DNA from: Phycisphaeraceae bacterium
GTDB lineage: Bacteria > Planctomycetota > Phycisphaerae > Phycisphaerales > Phycisphaeraceae
Reading direction: 5' to 3'
DNA: 64,000 nucleotides
NCBI GenBank assembly: GCA_029260615.1
Contig: JAJDCX010000005.1
Span: 1-64,000 of the forward strand
Below the pieces are notes generated by a model. It worked only from the letters and a program-made list of their open reading frames with translations, ran no database searches and was not told the origin of the DNA. The position numbers and the translations under genes were made by a program. Below are positions 8,793 to 17,386 of the stretch, one piece after another (positions within the stretch are counted from its first letter, which is position 1; every line of letters starts with the position of its first letter).

Positions 8793-8885
8793 CTGGAAAA
8801 CTGGAAAGCTAGAAATAAGGCGTGTGTGCCTGAGAGATCATTGTAGTATTTCCAGCTTCCTAGATTTCCAGCTTCCTAGCTTTTT
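8793..8885. repeat. Intercistronic inverted word-repeat between pdxA and queC
   Basis: One arm (8793-8817) has CTGGAAAACTGGAAAGCTAG; the other (8847-8885) has two tandem copies of the complementary word ATTTCCAGCTTCCTAG. The arms pair with a few mismatches. The right arm overlaps the last codons of pdxA (Lys-Leu-Glu-Ile-stop), so the repeat supplies the stop codon, and the element ends next to the queC ATG. The same words recur between lysS and the ABC permease gene. Confidence 0.65.
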
Positions 8886-9942
8886 CCCCTGCAAGTTTCA
8901 CAGCCAATCGGATGGCGGCTTTCATGCTGCCGGGGTCTGCCCTGTTCTTGCCGACGATATCGAACGCGGTGCCGTGGTCGGGGCTGGTGCGGACGATCGG
9001 CAGGCCGAGGGTCACGTTCACGGCCTGGTCGAAAGCCAAGAGTTTGACAGGGATCAGGCCTTGGTCGTGGTACATCGCAACGACCAGATCGTACCGGCCA
9101 GCGAGGGCGGCGTTGAAGACGGTGTCGCCGGGGAACGGGCCACGTGCATCGATGCCGTGAGACTTGGCGGCCTCGATGGCGGGTGTGATGATGCGTTGCT
9201 CTTCATCGCCGAATCGGCCGTTCTCGGATGCGTGTGGGTTGAGCCCGGCGACGGCGATGCGGGGGTTCTTTATCCCCAACCGTTTGCAGAACTGGTTGCC
9301 CAGGTCGATCGGATCGTAGACCGTGCCGATGGTCAGGATATTGCGGACATCCATCAATGGCACGTGGACGGTTGCCAACGCGACACGGAGCTTGGGGGAC
9401 TCGAACGCCATAACGACGCGCTTGGTGCGTGTGCGTTGGGCGAACATCTCGGTGTGGCCGGGGAACTTGCAGCCGGCGAGGTGCCATGATTCTTTACAGA
9501 TCGGTGCGGTGACCACGGCATCGATGCCGGCATCCTGGATCGGTCGGCCGGTTGCAGCGATGGCGTCGTCGATGAAGGTCAGGCTGGATTGACCGCCCTG
9601 CCGGGTCGGCTTGTGGATCGCGGAGCCGAGTTGGCTGTACTCGTCGTAATCTAGGACGACGACGTGATGGGTCAGGCTGAACCCGGTGCGTGGGGAATCG
9701 TGTTGGACACGCCACCAGTACGGCTCGATCTCCGCGAGGTCGGCGGCGTAGGCCAGCAGCTCGTTCATCCCGTAAACGACGAACCGTGCGAGCGAGCGTA
9801 TCTCTGGATCGGCCAATGCCTTGACCACGACCTCGGGCCCGATGCCGGCGGGGTCGCCCATGGTGATGCCGATCACGGGTTTGCGCCGCCCCGGGGAGGC
9901 GTTGGTGTCGGCCGGGATATCAGGTCGGTCGGTCACGGGCAC
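8860..9942 (-). CDS. pdxA: 4-hydroxythreonine-4-phosphate dehydrogenase
   Basis: 360 aa using GTG at 9942; GTG at 9936 and an ATG at 10023 are alternatives. The family normally starts just before the KPVIGITMGDPAGIGPEV motif, so the longest forms are unlikely. Further PdxA signatures are PGHTEMFA, a metal-binding His in the PLMDV region, and MYHDQGLIPVKLLAFD. PdxA oxidises 4-phosphohydroxy-L-threonine with NAD in the DXP-dependent pyridoxal phosphate pathway. serC, which makes its precursor, lies on the other side of queC. Divergent from the Gfo/Idh gene. Confidence 0.93.
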   Translation of the reverse strand: MPVTDRPDIPADTNASPGRRKPVIGITMGDPAGIGPEVVVKALADPEIRSLARFVVYGMNELLAYAADLAEIEPYWWRVQHDSPRTGFSLTHHVVVLDYDEYSQLGSAIHKPTRQGGQSSLTFIDDAIAATGRPIQDAGIDAVVTAPICKESWHLAGCKFPGHTEMFAQRTRTKRVVMAFESPKLRVALATVHVPLMDVRNILTIGTVYDPIDLGNQFCKRLGIKNPRIAVAGLNPHASENGRFGDEEQRIITPAIEAAKSHGIDARGPFPGDTVFNAALAGRYDLVVAMYHDQGLIPVKLLAFDQAVNVTLGLPIVRTSPDHGTAFDIVGKNRADPGSMKAAIRLAVKLAGEKARKLEI

Positions 9943-10023
9943 ATCGTACCACCGAGTTGCCGCCGGGCGAACGGCGGGCCGCCGGGTGGTGATTCGCTTG
10001 GGCGTACCGCCTTGCCGTAACAT

Positions 10024-11106
10024 ATGTGGATGAGCAGTAACACACAGGACACGGGTACGGCTGTGGCGGTGGTTGGGGTGGGCAGGATGGGCCGACATCA
10101 CGCCCGAACTTATAAGCAGATGCCCGGCGCGGACCTCAAGGCGGTCGTGGATTTTGACCCGGAGCGTGCCCGCGCCGTGGCGGATGAGTATGGCTGTCAG
10201 GCGTATGGCTCGGTTCAAGCAATGCTTGAGGCCCGCCCGGAGGTGTCGGCTGTGACTGTGGCGGTCCCCACGCAATATCACCGGGCGACGGCCGAGCCTT
10301 TATTGAAACGCGGTATCGCCTGCATGATCGAGAAGCCGCTTGCGGCGACCGCCAGCGATGCGCAGGCATTGGCCGATTGTGCCGCAGAACACAACGCGGT
10401 GCTACAGGTTGGTCACACGGAACGGTTCAACCCAGCGTTCCGGGCGGCGGAGGCCTTGAACTTCAACGCACGTTTTATGCAGGTGGAACGGGTCAGCCCG
10501 ATGACGTTCAGATCGCTGGATGTCGGCGTGGTGATGGACATGATGATCCACGACTTGGATATCGTGCTGATGCTGGCGAACTCACCGATCAAGAGCGTGG
10601 TCGCGACGGGTGTGGCGGTATTGGGTGAGCACGAAGATATCGCCAATGCACGGATAACTTTTGAGAATGGGTGCGTGGCAAATATCACCGCATCGAGACT
10701 GGCACTGAACACCGAGCGTCGGCTGCGTGTGTTTTCAGAAAGCGGGTACATCAACCTGAACTACCAGACCCGTGACGGGATCGTGATCCACACAGATGGG
10801 GAAAACCGCGAGGCACTGGCGAAGGTGCGCGAGCAGGTCGCGCAGGGCGTGGACCTTTCGGACCTGGATTACCTTGACCTCGTGCAGGTAAAAAAACTGA
10901 CATTCGACCTGCCACCGGGCGAAGAAGACCAGCTCACAGCTGAGCAGAACAACTTCCTCCATGCCGCCAAGCACGGCAGTCGGCCGGCTGTGGATGGGGC
11001 TGCGGGGTTCGCTGCGGTGGATGCGGCGGAACGTGTTGTCCGTGCGATCAAGGAGCACACATGGGAGGGGATAGAAGGCTCGGCGCTGCTGAACGGCGTA
11101 GACTGA
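10024..11106 (+). CDS. Gfo/Idh/MocA family NAD(P)-dependent oxidoreductase
   Basis: 360 aa; ATGs at 10024 and 10030 are both possible starts. It has an N-terminal Rossmann fold (VAVVGVGRMGRHHARTY), the EKPL motif (MIEKPLAATASDA), and a family C-terminal domain with HDLDIVL. The VERVSP...RSLDVGVVMDMMIHDLDI stretch resembles oxidoreductases found with lipid A genes in some bacteria, such as UDP-sugar 3-dehydrogenases, but no lpx gene is adjacent. The substrate is therefore unassigned. It is followed 28 nt later by two CBS-domain membrane proteins, possibly co-transcribed. Confidence 0.85.
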   Translation: MWMSSNTQDTGTAVAVVGVGRMGRHHARTYKQMPGADLKAVVDFDPERARAVADEYGCQAYGSVQAMLEARPEVSAVTVAVPTQYHRATAEPLLKRGIACMIEKPLAATASDAQALADCAAEHNAVLQVGHTERFNPAFRAAEALNFNARFMQVERVSPMTFRSLDVGVVMDMMIHDLDIVLMLANSPIKSVVATGVAVLGEHEDIANARITFENGCVANITASRLALNTERRLRVFSESGYINLNYQTRDGIVIHTDGENREALAKVREQVAQGVDLSDLDYLDLVQVKKLTFDLPPGEEDQLTAEQNNFLHAAKHGSRPAVDGAAGFAAVDAAERVVRAIKEHTWEGIEGSALLNGVD

Positions 11107-11134
11107 TCGGCCAACGCCCAAACCCACCGATGCG

Positions 11135-12463
11135 ATGATGCTCTTGCCGTTCATACTGATGTGCCTGCCCGTGCTGCTGATTCTGAGCGGTTTTTTTTCG
11201 GGCAGCGAAACGGCGCTATTTAGCCTGACCCGCCACCAGCGTGCTTTACTAAAGGACTCGGGCACCTTCGCGGGCTCGGCGGTCACCACGTTGCTGTCGG
11301 AAACCAGGGGGCTATTGATTACGCTGCTGATGGGGAACATCACGGTCAACGTGCTTTATTTTGTGGTGAGCACGAAGTTGATATTGCACCTACAGGAGGA
11401 GCAACTTCTTGGACCGATGGGGCTGGGTGTCCTGAGTATCGTGCCGTTGTTGACAATCATTATTCTTGGCGAAGTCTTACCCAAGCTGGCGGCGGCGCGG
11501 TCGCCAGTTATTTATTCCCGGCTATCGGCGCTGCCGCTGCTGGCGGTGCATAGGGCTATCACGCCGGTGCGGTTGGTCACGTCGGGACTGGTCATCACGC
11601 CATTGGCGCGGCTGATAGCACCATCGACTCGGCCGGACGCGATTTCGCAGGACGAGTTGGCCTCCATGCTCGAACTTAGCCGGGGCCAGGGCGTGATCGA
11701 TCCGCAGGAGCAGCGGATGTTGCGTCAGGTTTTAGAGCTTGGGCAGGTCAAGGTCGATGGGCTGATGACGCCGCGCGTCGATATCGAGGCGGTGGACGTC
11801 AGCGCTGACCCCGTGGATTTGGTCGAGTTTTTTAAGCGGACAAAACTCCGCTATGCGCCGGCGTACCGTGGTGATTTTGACCAGATCGAAGGGGTAATCG
11901 CCGCCAGGCGTGCGTTACTTAATCCACCGGGCACACGCCAAGAAGTCAATGCAATGATTGAGCCCGTGCTATTCGTCCCACAGCAGCAGCATGCCGACCA
12001 ACTGCTGGCGGAGCTCCGCAACAAGGCCAAGACCCTGGCGGTCGTCGTGGACGAGTACGGCGGGACGGCGGGGCTTGTGACACTGGAAGACGTCGCGGAA
12101 CACCTGGTCGGCGAAATCGCGGGGGGGTATGACAGCGGCGACGAACCCTTGGTCGAGGAGGTTCAGCCGGGCCGCTGGCGTGTCAGCGCCGAGTTGTCGA
12201 CCCGTGACTGGGCTGATGCGTTTGGCCAAAATTCGCCGCCGGATGTGCTAAAGACGCTGGGTGCGGTAAAGACCTTAGGAGGGCTGGTGATGGCCAGGCT
12301 CGGGCGAGCGGCGAAGGTCGGCGACCAGACCACGCTGGGCAACCTGGTCTTGCGTGTCCAAGAGATGGACGGCCGACGGATCGAGGCCGTGACCGTGCAA
12401 CTGGCGGACGAGGCGGGGGTTGAAGTAACAGGACGCGGAGACAAGGCGGTGGCGGATGAGTGA
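11135..12463 (+). CDS. DUF21/CNNM-type transporter with CBS pair and CorC_HlyC domain
   Basis: 442 aa. The N-terminal DUF21 transmembrane domain has the SGFFSGSETALFSLTRHQRA signature. A CBS pair follows (LMTPRVDIEAVDVS; TLAVVVDEYGGTAGLVTLEDVAEHLVGEI), then a C-terminal CorC_HlyC domain (GRWRVSAELSTRDW). This is the CNNM/MpfA/TlyC family, implicated in magnesium efflux or divalent cation homeostasis; older names call them hemolysins. Its last 8 nt overlap the start of a shorter paralogue, implying translational coupling and possibly a heteromeric complex. Confidence 0.88.
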   Translation: MMLLPFILMCLPVLLILSGFFSGSETALFSLTRHQRALLKDSGTFAGSAVTTLLSETRGLLITLLMGNITVNVLYFVVSTKLILHLQEEQLLGPMGLGVLSIVPLLTIIILGEVLPKLAAARSPVIYSRLSALPLLAVHRAITPVRLVTSGLVITPLARLIAPSTRPDAISQDELASMLELSRGQGVIDPQEQRMLRQVLELGQVKVDGLMTPRVDIEAVDVSADPVDLVEFFKRTKLRYAPAYRGDFDQIEGVIAARRALLNPPGTRQEVNAMIEPVLFVPQQQHADQLLAELRNKAKTLAVVVDEYGGTAGLVTLEDVAEHLVGEIAGGYDSGDEPLVEEVQPGRWRVSAELSTRDWADAFGQNSPPDVLKTLGAVKTLGGLVMARLGRAAKVGDQTTLGNLVLRVQEMDGRRIEAVTVQLADEAGVEVTGRGDKAVADE

Positions 12464-13451
12464 TGCGATGCTGATTTTTTGGGTTGTGTTGGCGCTGCTA
12501 GGATTCGCGGGCTCGGCTTTGTACTCAGGGTTGGAAACAGGTGCCTACAGCCTCAACCGCATCCGGCTACAGGTCATGATGCACCGGGGCAACCGCTCCG
12601 CGGTCACACTACACCACTTGGTCACACACCCAACCGAATTACTGACCACCCTCCTGATCGGGAACAACATCACCAACTACCTGGGGACCGCGGCGATGGG
12701 CGTGATCCTCGCATCACGGGGGCTGGGCGATTGGGAAGCTATCACGCTGAATGCTTTGATCGTCACACCCATCTTGTTTGTCGTCGGCGAGACATTACCC
12801 AAGGATCTCTTCGCGGCGTACAGCGACCGGCTGATGTATCGGCTGACCGGTGTGTTGGTTTTTTCCAGGCGGCTGTTCATGTATACCGGGCTGACACCGT
12901 TGATCGGGTTGTTCAGCGGCATCCTGATGAAAACTATCGGTCAAGACCCGCGCGTCGGCGCATTCCACCCGCGCAGGCAGGTCGGCTTGCTCGTCCGCGA
13001 GGGTGTGGGGTATGGGCTTTTGAGCCAGGAACAATCAGCCATCGTTGACCGGGTGCTGGACCTGGCGGGGCGCACCGCGCAGGAAGAGATGACCGTCTGG
13101 CAAGGTGTCGAAAATATACGCTTAAACGACAACCCCCTAATGGTCCGCCGGCTGGCCCAACGCACGACTCACGCACACGTCCCGGTGCTTGATCGAAACG
13201 GGGGTGTCGCCGGGATACTCAGGCTCAACGATGCGCTGACTTACGAGTCCGGGCAATGCCCGCCCATCGGCGAACTCATGAAGCCCGTGCTGACCGTCGC
13301 ACATAGCCTGGGGGTCCGTGATGCACTAAGTATCCTCCAGCGCCATACCACTGGCATGGGTGTCGTCACCGGCAGTCAAGGCGAGCCTGTCGGCATCGTC
13401 ACGGTCAAAGACCTGATCGAACCCATCACCGGCGACCTGGCGCGGTGGTAA
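12456..13451 (+). CDS. Second DUF21/CBS membrane protein, without CorC_HlyC domain
   Basis: 331 aa. The DUF21 domain (SALYSGLETGAYSLNRIRLQ) is followed by a CBS pair that ends at GIVTVKDLIEPITGDL, with no C-terminal CorC_HlyC domain. The start overlaps the previous gene by 8 nt. The acidic/Glu residue in the S-G-x-E-T motif is conserved. Tandem long and short DUF21 paralogues suggest a two-subunit cation transporter or a regulatory partner; this is inference from gene order. Confidence 0.83.
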   Translation: MSDAMLIFWVVLALLGFAGSALYSGLETGAYSLNRIRLQVMMHRGNRSAVTLHHLVTHPTELLTTLLIGNNITNYLGTAAMGVILASRGLGDWEAITLNALIVTPILFVVGETLPKDLFAAYSDRLMYRLTGVLVFSRRLFMYTGLTPLIGLFSGILMKTIGQDPRVGAFHPRRQVGLLVREGVGYGLLSQEQSAIVDRVLDLAGRTAQEEMTVWQGVENIRLNDNPLMVRRLAQRTTHAHVPVLDRNGGVAGILRLNDALTYESGQCPPIGELMKPVLTVAHSLGVRDALSILQRHTTGMGVVTGSQGEPVGIVTVKDLIEPITGDLARW

Positions 13452-13464
13452 ATGAACGGCCGCT

Positions 13465-13938
13465 TTACGCCGATACAGGGATTTTCCCGCGAAACCCAAA
13501 GACTTTCACAAGGAAGATGATCAACAGCACCAGAGAAGCCGGGCCGGCAATATAGTTCAGGCAGGGAACGATCGAGCAAGCGGCGCAGATCGCAAACCAT
13601 AGGCCGACGGCTTTGCCACAGTCTCCTACGCTTGTATCACCGACTGAATCGAAATAACTCTTGTACGACTCGGGGATGCGTTGGAAGACGAAGAAGTTCC
13701 ATACCAATCCGAATAATGGGATCAGCAATAACCAGATCGCTGGGGGAGATATCTTCTGATGTTCAACCGGTACCCGAGATTGCACCATGTGCAGCATCAG
13801 GCAGATCGCAATGGTGATCGCCAGACTAATCAGCAATATAACCATCAAGAAAACGAGCATCACGATAAGCCCCGCGGCATCGCCGCCAGAGGACGAGTTG
13901 CTGGAATGGGCGTAGGACTGTGCCAGTGTGGCGAGCAT
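13465..13938 (-). CDS. Small integral membrane protein, function unknown
   Basis: 157 aa with hydrophobic segments at about residues 22-50, 66-86 and 113-147. Between the second and third lies a conserved-looking IPESYKSYF...GDCGKAVG segment. The composition and layout resemble small membrane proteins without characterised function in diverse bacteria. It is convergent with the DUF21 pair and divergent from the nuclease-like gene. No catalytic motif was seen. Confidence 0.6.
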   Translation of the reverse strand: MLATLAQSYAHSSNSSSGGDAAGLIVMLVFLMVILLISLAITIAICLMLHMVQSRVPVEHQKISPPAIWLLLIPLFGLVWNFFVFQRIPESYKSYFDSVGDTSVGDCGKAVGLWFAICAACSIVPCLNYIAGPASLVLLIIFLVKVFGFRGKIPVSA

Positions 13939-14058
13939 GGGGTGGCTCCAAAACTAGTGAGTCATATGGCGGCCAAAGCGTGTCGGCTTTCCTCTGGTGG
14001 TTAGGACGCGACGAGAATAGGATACCCTCTACGCCGAACCGATCAATAATCACACGCT

Positions 14059-14700
14059 ATGCCTTGGTCCACCTCTGATATCGCGGATGCCGTTGAAGCC
14101 GGACTCCGAAAGTGCGCACAGGACGCCGACCTGGAGCAGGCGGTGTATGGGATCGACGTGCTGGACGAGTTGGGGTTGCACCCGCTAATCGAACAATCGA
14201 TGGCGGACCACGGCTTTGGGGTCTGGCGTGAGCAGCGATACCCCGATGATAGAAAGAAAACCAAACGCAGTGAGGGGCAGCGGTGCGACATCGTGCTGAC
14301 ACCCGACGGATTGCCGCTGCGTGACCCGTTGATTAAAGGAACGCTGTTCGACGACCAGCCGGCGGCCGACCCGCAGGCGGCGTACTGGCTGGAGGTGAAG
14401 AGTGTGGCACAGTTCGAGACGGGCGGGCCGTTCCCGCGTTACTCCGCCGAGCTGCTTTCGCCGGTGGTTAAGGACATCAAAAAAATATGGGGCGACAGCA
14501 CGATCCGCCACGGCGGGCTCCTGTTGGTTTTGTTCACCGCGTCTCAGGAGATCGCCGAACACGATCTAGCAACCTGGCACACCCGCTGCCTGGACAAGGG
14601 TTACCCCGTGGGTCCGCCAGCGGTGCGCGGGTTTGAAATCAATGAACGTATGGGTAATCGGTGGTGCGCGGTAGCGGTGTTTGGGATACGGGGCGGGTAG
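14059..14700 (+). CDS. Putative PD-(D/E)XK nuclease-fold protein
   Basis: 213 aa, no named family recognised. The core contains QRCDIVL (Asp77) and about 35 residues later YWLEVKSV (Glu112-Val-Lys114). This is the spacing and hydrophobic framing of a PD-(D/E)XK restriction-endonuclease fold, with a helix around residues 10-30 that could supply the first acidic residue. The C-terminal half has a SPVVKDIKKIW helix and a hydrophobic strand LLLVLFTASQEI. It stands alone and no methyltransferase is adjacent, so a DNA repair or housekeeping role is as likely as restriction. The fold assignment is by motif only. Confidence 0.6.
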   Translation: MPWSTSDIADAVEAGLRKCAQDADLEQAVYGIDVLDELGLHPLIEQSMADHGFGVWREQRYPDDRKKTKRSEGQRCDIVLTPDGLPLRDPLIKGTLFDDQPAADPQAAYWLEVKSVAQFETGGPFPRYSAELLSPVVKDIKKIWGDSTIRHGGLLLVLFTASQEIAEHDLATWHTRCLDKGYPVGPPAVRGFEINERMGNRWCAVAVFGIRGG

Positions 14701-14704
14701 ATAT

Positions 14705-15826
14705 TTAAACCGACTTGATTTGATCCGTGAGCTTCTCCCAAACCTCATCCACCGTGATCTTGGAGATCAGCGTTGGGTCATCCAGGTGCTTGCGATAGTT
14801 GGACTTGACCTGCTCGGCCTCCGGGGGGCGCAAGACGCTTTTCTCTTTGCGGTACGGCCCAACGGTTGCGGGATCGGTTGGGCCGAAGAGTGCGACGGCC
14901 GGGCGATCAAAGCCAACAGCGATGTGCAGGGGGGCCGAGTCATTGCAGATAAGTACACGGGTTTTACTAAGCAACGCCATCATCTGCCCGACACTTGTGG
15001 CAGGGAAAACCACGCGGTCACGCAGATCGCCACCAGCCGCGCCATTCCCCACCAGCGTTTCGAAGATCGGCATGACTTGGTCGCGCTCGTTGGGTGAGGC
15101 GATCAAAACCAGCTTGTCACCGGCGAGCCCTTGTTCGAGCATCCTTCGTGCGACTTGGCCGTAGCGCTCGATCGGCCAACACTTGCAGCCCCAGCGCGCC
15201 GTTGGCGCAATGCAGGCGTAGCCGGCTTCACCTATCCCGTGGTCGCGTTTGAATGTTTCCAGCCAGGCTGCGTCTTCATTAGCGAGGAACAGACGCATGT
15301 CCTGCACGGGTTCCAAGCCGTCAGCGGCGAGCAGGCCGAGCATGCGGTCGACCGTGTGAAGGTTGGCGTCGATACGGTGACGGGTGTTGTACCCAAGCCA
15401 GCCGGCCTCACGTGCGTTGGCGAACCCGATACGTCGTGGTGCCCTGGTCAGGCGGGTGAACAGGCCGGAGCGGAAGAGGCCTTGCAGGTCATAGACGGCG
15501 TCGTATTTTTTCTCGCGTAGCAGCTTGGCGAAGCGAAGGCCGGCCTTGGTGGCAGAGAGAGACAGGCCAAAGCGTGCAAGTTGCTTACGGTCGAACTCGA
15601 TTACGCCATCAAGCATCGGGTGGTGTCGGACGGCATCGGCGAAGACCTTGGCGACCAGCCAGTCGATGTGAGCGTTGGGGTAGGTTTGGCGGAGCGTGGC
15701 CAAGACCGGGACAGTGCGGGCTACATCGCCCAGCGCAGTGGGTCGGATAATCAGGATGCGCCTGGGGGTGGGACCGGAGGCGGTGCGGTCCGTACAGGTG
15801 GTGGATAGGGCCTTTGGCGTGGGCAT
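14705..15826 (-). CDS. Glycosyltransferase family 9 (heptosyltransferase-like)
   Basis: 373 aa. Signatures are LIIRPTALGDVARTVPVL at the start of the N-terminal Rossmann-like domain, DLQGLFRSGLFTRLTRAPRRIGF, and the C-terminal donor-binding region CNDSAPLHIAVGFDRPAVALFGPTDP, split here by one residue from the usual DSGPMH (DSAPLH). GT9 enzymes add heptose in LPS inner core synthesis. The closest type (WaaC, WaaF or WaaQ-like) cannot be chosen. It supports an LPS-type outer membrane. It is divergent from the phosphoesterase gene at 15993. Confidence 0.88.
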   Translation of the reverse strand: MPTPKALSTTCTDRTASGPTPRRILIIRPTALGDVARTVPVLATLRQTYPNAHIDWLVAKVFADAVRHHPMLDGVIEFDRKQLARFGLSLSATKAGLRFAKLLREKKYDAVYDLQGLFRSGLFTRLTRAPRRIGFANAREAGWLGYNTRHRIDANLHTVDRMLGLLAADGLEPVQDMRLFLANEDAAWLETFKRDHGIGEAGYACIAPTARWGCKCWPIERYGQVARRMLEQGLAGDKLVLIASPNERDQVMPIFETLVGNGAAGGDLRDRVVFPATSVGQMMALLSKTRVLICNDSAPLHIAVGFDRPAVALFGPTDPATVGPYRKEKSVLRPPEAEQVKSNYRKHLDDPTLISKITVDEVWEKLTDQIKSV

Positions 15827-15992
15827 AGGCTCTTAATATAGTCACCACAGCCCCTTGTGCTGGGGATGGGGCCCGGGGCGTTGGCGGTAACAGGCGTGTG
15901 GGCCTAAACTTTGGGCTTGGAATAAAGGCCCCGCACTGCCGCGATTGGCCATGAGCGTGCCGAACAACAACACCTGAAATCCGACTGCCCCC

Positions 15993-16748
15993 ATGACCAT
16001 CGCACTGATATCTGACATCCACGCCAACCTCATCGCCCTCAAGACGGTGATGGCTGACATTGATAAACGTGAGATCAAGCGGATCGTCTGCCTGGGCGAC
16101 ATCGTGGGATACGGGCCGAACCCGTTGGAGTGTCTGGATATCGTGATGGATCGGTGCGAATGGGCACTGATGGGCAACCACGACTTCGCGGCGTTGTACG
16201 AGCCGACCAGTTTTAATACCAGTGCCGAGCAGGCGGCGTTCTGGACACGCCGGCAGTTTGAGTTGGAGCCGGACCCGGCCAAACAGAAGAAACGCTGGGA
16301 GTTCTTGGGTAATCTGCTGATCCGCCAGAAGACCGAGGGGGCGCTGTGGGTCCACGCCTCGCCGCGTCGGCCGATCAATGAATACATCTTCCCCGATGAC
16401 GTGATGACCTCGCCGAGCAAGATGCAGTCGATCTTCGACCGGACTGATGGGCGGTGCTTCTGTGGGCATACCCATGTCCCGGGCGTGTTCACCGATGAGC
16501 CGGACTTCTACCCCCCCACCGACCTGGGCGGGTCACACACCTTCTCCGAGCGCGAAAAAGTCATCGTTAACCCCGGCAGCGTCGGCCAACCCCGGGACCG
16601 CGACCCCCGCGCCAGCTACGCCATCCTCAACGAAGACACCGTCGAGTTCGTCCGTATCGAATACGACATCCAGACCGTGGTCGATCAGATCACAGATATC
16701 TATGACCTCAACGATTTCCTGGGTCAGCGGCTGCTGGAAGGGCGATGA
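15993..16748 (+). CDS. Calcineurin-like metallophosphoesterase
   Basis: 251 aa. All metal-binding blocks are visible: ISDIHAN near the start, CLGDIVGYGPNP, MGNHD, VHASPR and CGHTHVPGVF. The architecture is that of the YfcE/MJ0936-type single-domain phosphodiesterases, some of which act on cyclic nucleotides or bis-phosphorylated substrates. A C-terminal helix contains NDFLGQRLLEG. The substrate is unknown. It is transcribed away from the GT9 gene, and 288 nt separate it from rpsP. Confidence 0.85.
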   Translation: MTIALISDIHANLIALKTVMADIDKREIKRIVCLGDIVGYGPNPLECLDIVMDRCEWALMGNHDFAALYEPTSFNTSAEQAAFWTRRQFELEPDPAKQKKRWEFLGNLLIRQKTEGALWVHASPRRPINEYIFPDDVMTSPSKMQSIFDRTDGRCFCGHTHVPGVFTDEPDFYPPTDLGGSHTFSEREKVIVNPGSVGQPRDRDPRASYAILNEDTVEFVRIEYDIQTVVDQITDIYDLNDFLGQRLLEGR

Positions 16749-16822
16749 CCCCCCTGCCATTGGTGCCATCAAATCACACGCAGGACTGCGGGGTCCGCAG
16801 AAGACGTAGATATAGACGAAGA

Positions 16823-16899
16823 CTCTGATCCTAATCTGTGAACTCTGAGAAATGTGTGGTTACTTCCCCCTCTGCTCCGCCGTCTTCTCTGCGACTCTG
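16823..16899. repeat. CTCTG-rich intergenic element upstream of rpsP
   Basis: Five copies of CTCTG occur at 16823, 16843, 16870, 16887 and 16895 in a gap of 288 nt (16749-17036) that has no gene. Similar 'CTCTGYG' word-repeats occur in intergenic DNA of many bacteria as I recall. The remaining gap holds the rpsP promoter. Confidence 0.4.
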
Positions 16900-16928
16900 A
16901 GCCTCGGCGGTTAAATCCCCGCCCCCAC

Positions 16929-16957
16929 TTGGCCCAATCATCCAAATCGGCTACAAT
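16929..16957 (+). promoter_or_regulatory. Candidate sigma-70-type promoter for rpsP
   Basis: TTGGCC, 17 nt, TACAAT, placing the start of transcription about 70 nt before the rpsP GTG. The predicted leader ends with an AGAGG ribosome-binding site at 17025-17029. Confidence 0.5.
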
Positions 16958-17036
16958 CCTCGATTCGCTGGTCCGGCACGGTGGGTGTCGGCAGCTCCCC
17001 AAGGGGCGCATCCCCAATTAGGACAGAGGTTTAACT

Positions 17037-17300
17037 GTGGTCAAACTGCGATTCAAACGTTTCGGACGCACGCATCACCCGGTCTATCGGCTCAACGCCA
17101 TCGACCAACGCAGCCCCCGCGACGGCCGACCGATCGAGGAACTGGGCACCTACGACCCGACCAACAAGGACGAGTCGATCCAGTTCAGTTGCAAGGAAGA
17201 GCGCGTCAAGTATTGGCTGAGCGTTGGTGCCCAGCCTAGCGAGACCGTTGCCGCCCTGCTGAAAAAAGCCGGCATCATCGAAGCCGCTAACAAGGCCTGA
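17037..17300 (+). CDS. rpsP: 30S ribosomal protein S16
   Basis: 87 aa from GTG at 17037 (VKLRFKRFGRTHHPVYRLNA), the exact family N-terminus, preceded by AGAGG. ELGTYDP and the GAQPSETV...LLKKAGI tail complete the protein. S16 binds 16S rRNA early in 30S assembly. In most bacteria the operon runs rpsP-rimM-trmD-rplS. Here trmD follows directly without rimM, after a long hairpin terminator, and rplS is about 5 kb away. Confidence 0.96.
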   Translation: MVKLRFKRFGRTHHPVYRLNAIDQRSPRDGRPIEELGTYDPTNKDESIQFSCKEERVKYWLSVGAQPSETVAALLKKAGIIEAANKA

Positions 17301-17311
17301 ATACACCTAAG

Positions 17312-17386
17312 CCGTTAGCTCTCGGCTCTCAGCTTTTCTTTGCCGACAGGGCCAAGGGCTGACAGCCATACGCTAACGGTTTTTTT
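17312..17386 (+). terminator. Long imperfect hairpin with seven-T run abutting the trmD start codon
   Basis: The left arm starts CCGTTAGC at 17312 and continues GGCTCTCAGC; the right arm is GCTGACAGCC, four unpaired bases, then GCTAACGG at 17372-17379. Seventeen of the 18 paired positions match. It is followed immediately by TTTTTTT (17380-17386) and then the trmD ATG. The structure is that of an intrinsic terminator or attenuator. It leaves no room for a Shine-Dalgarno sequence outside the hairpin. Confidence 0.75.

Noticed and set aside
10021-10026. CATATG as start for both pdxA (10023) and the Gfo/Idh gene (10024)
   Set aside because: The pdxA extension to 10023 adds 27 atypical residues; GTG at 9942 fits the family better.
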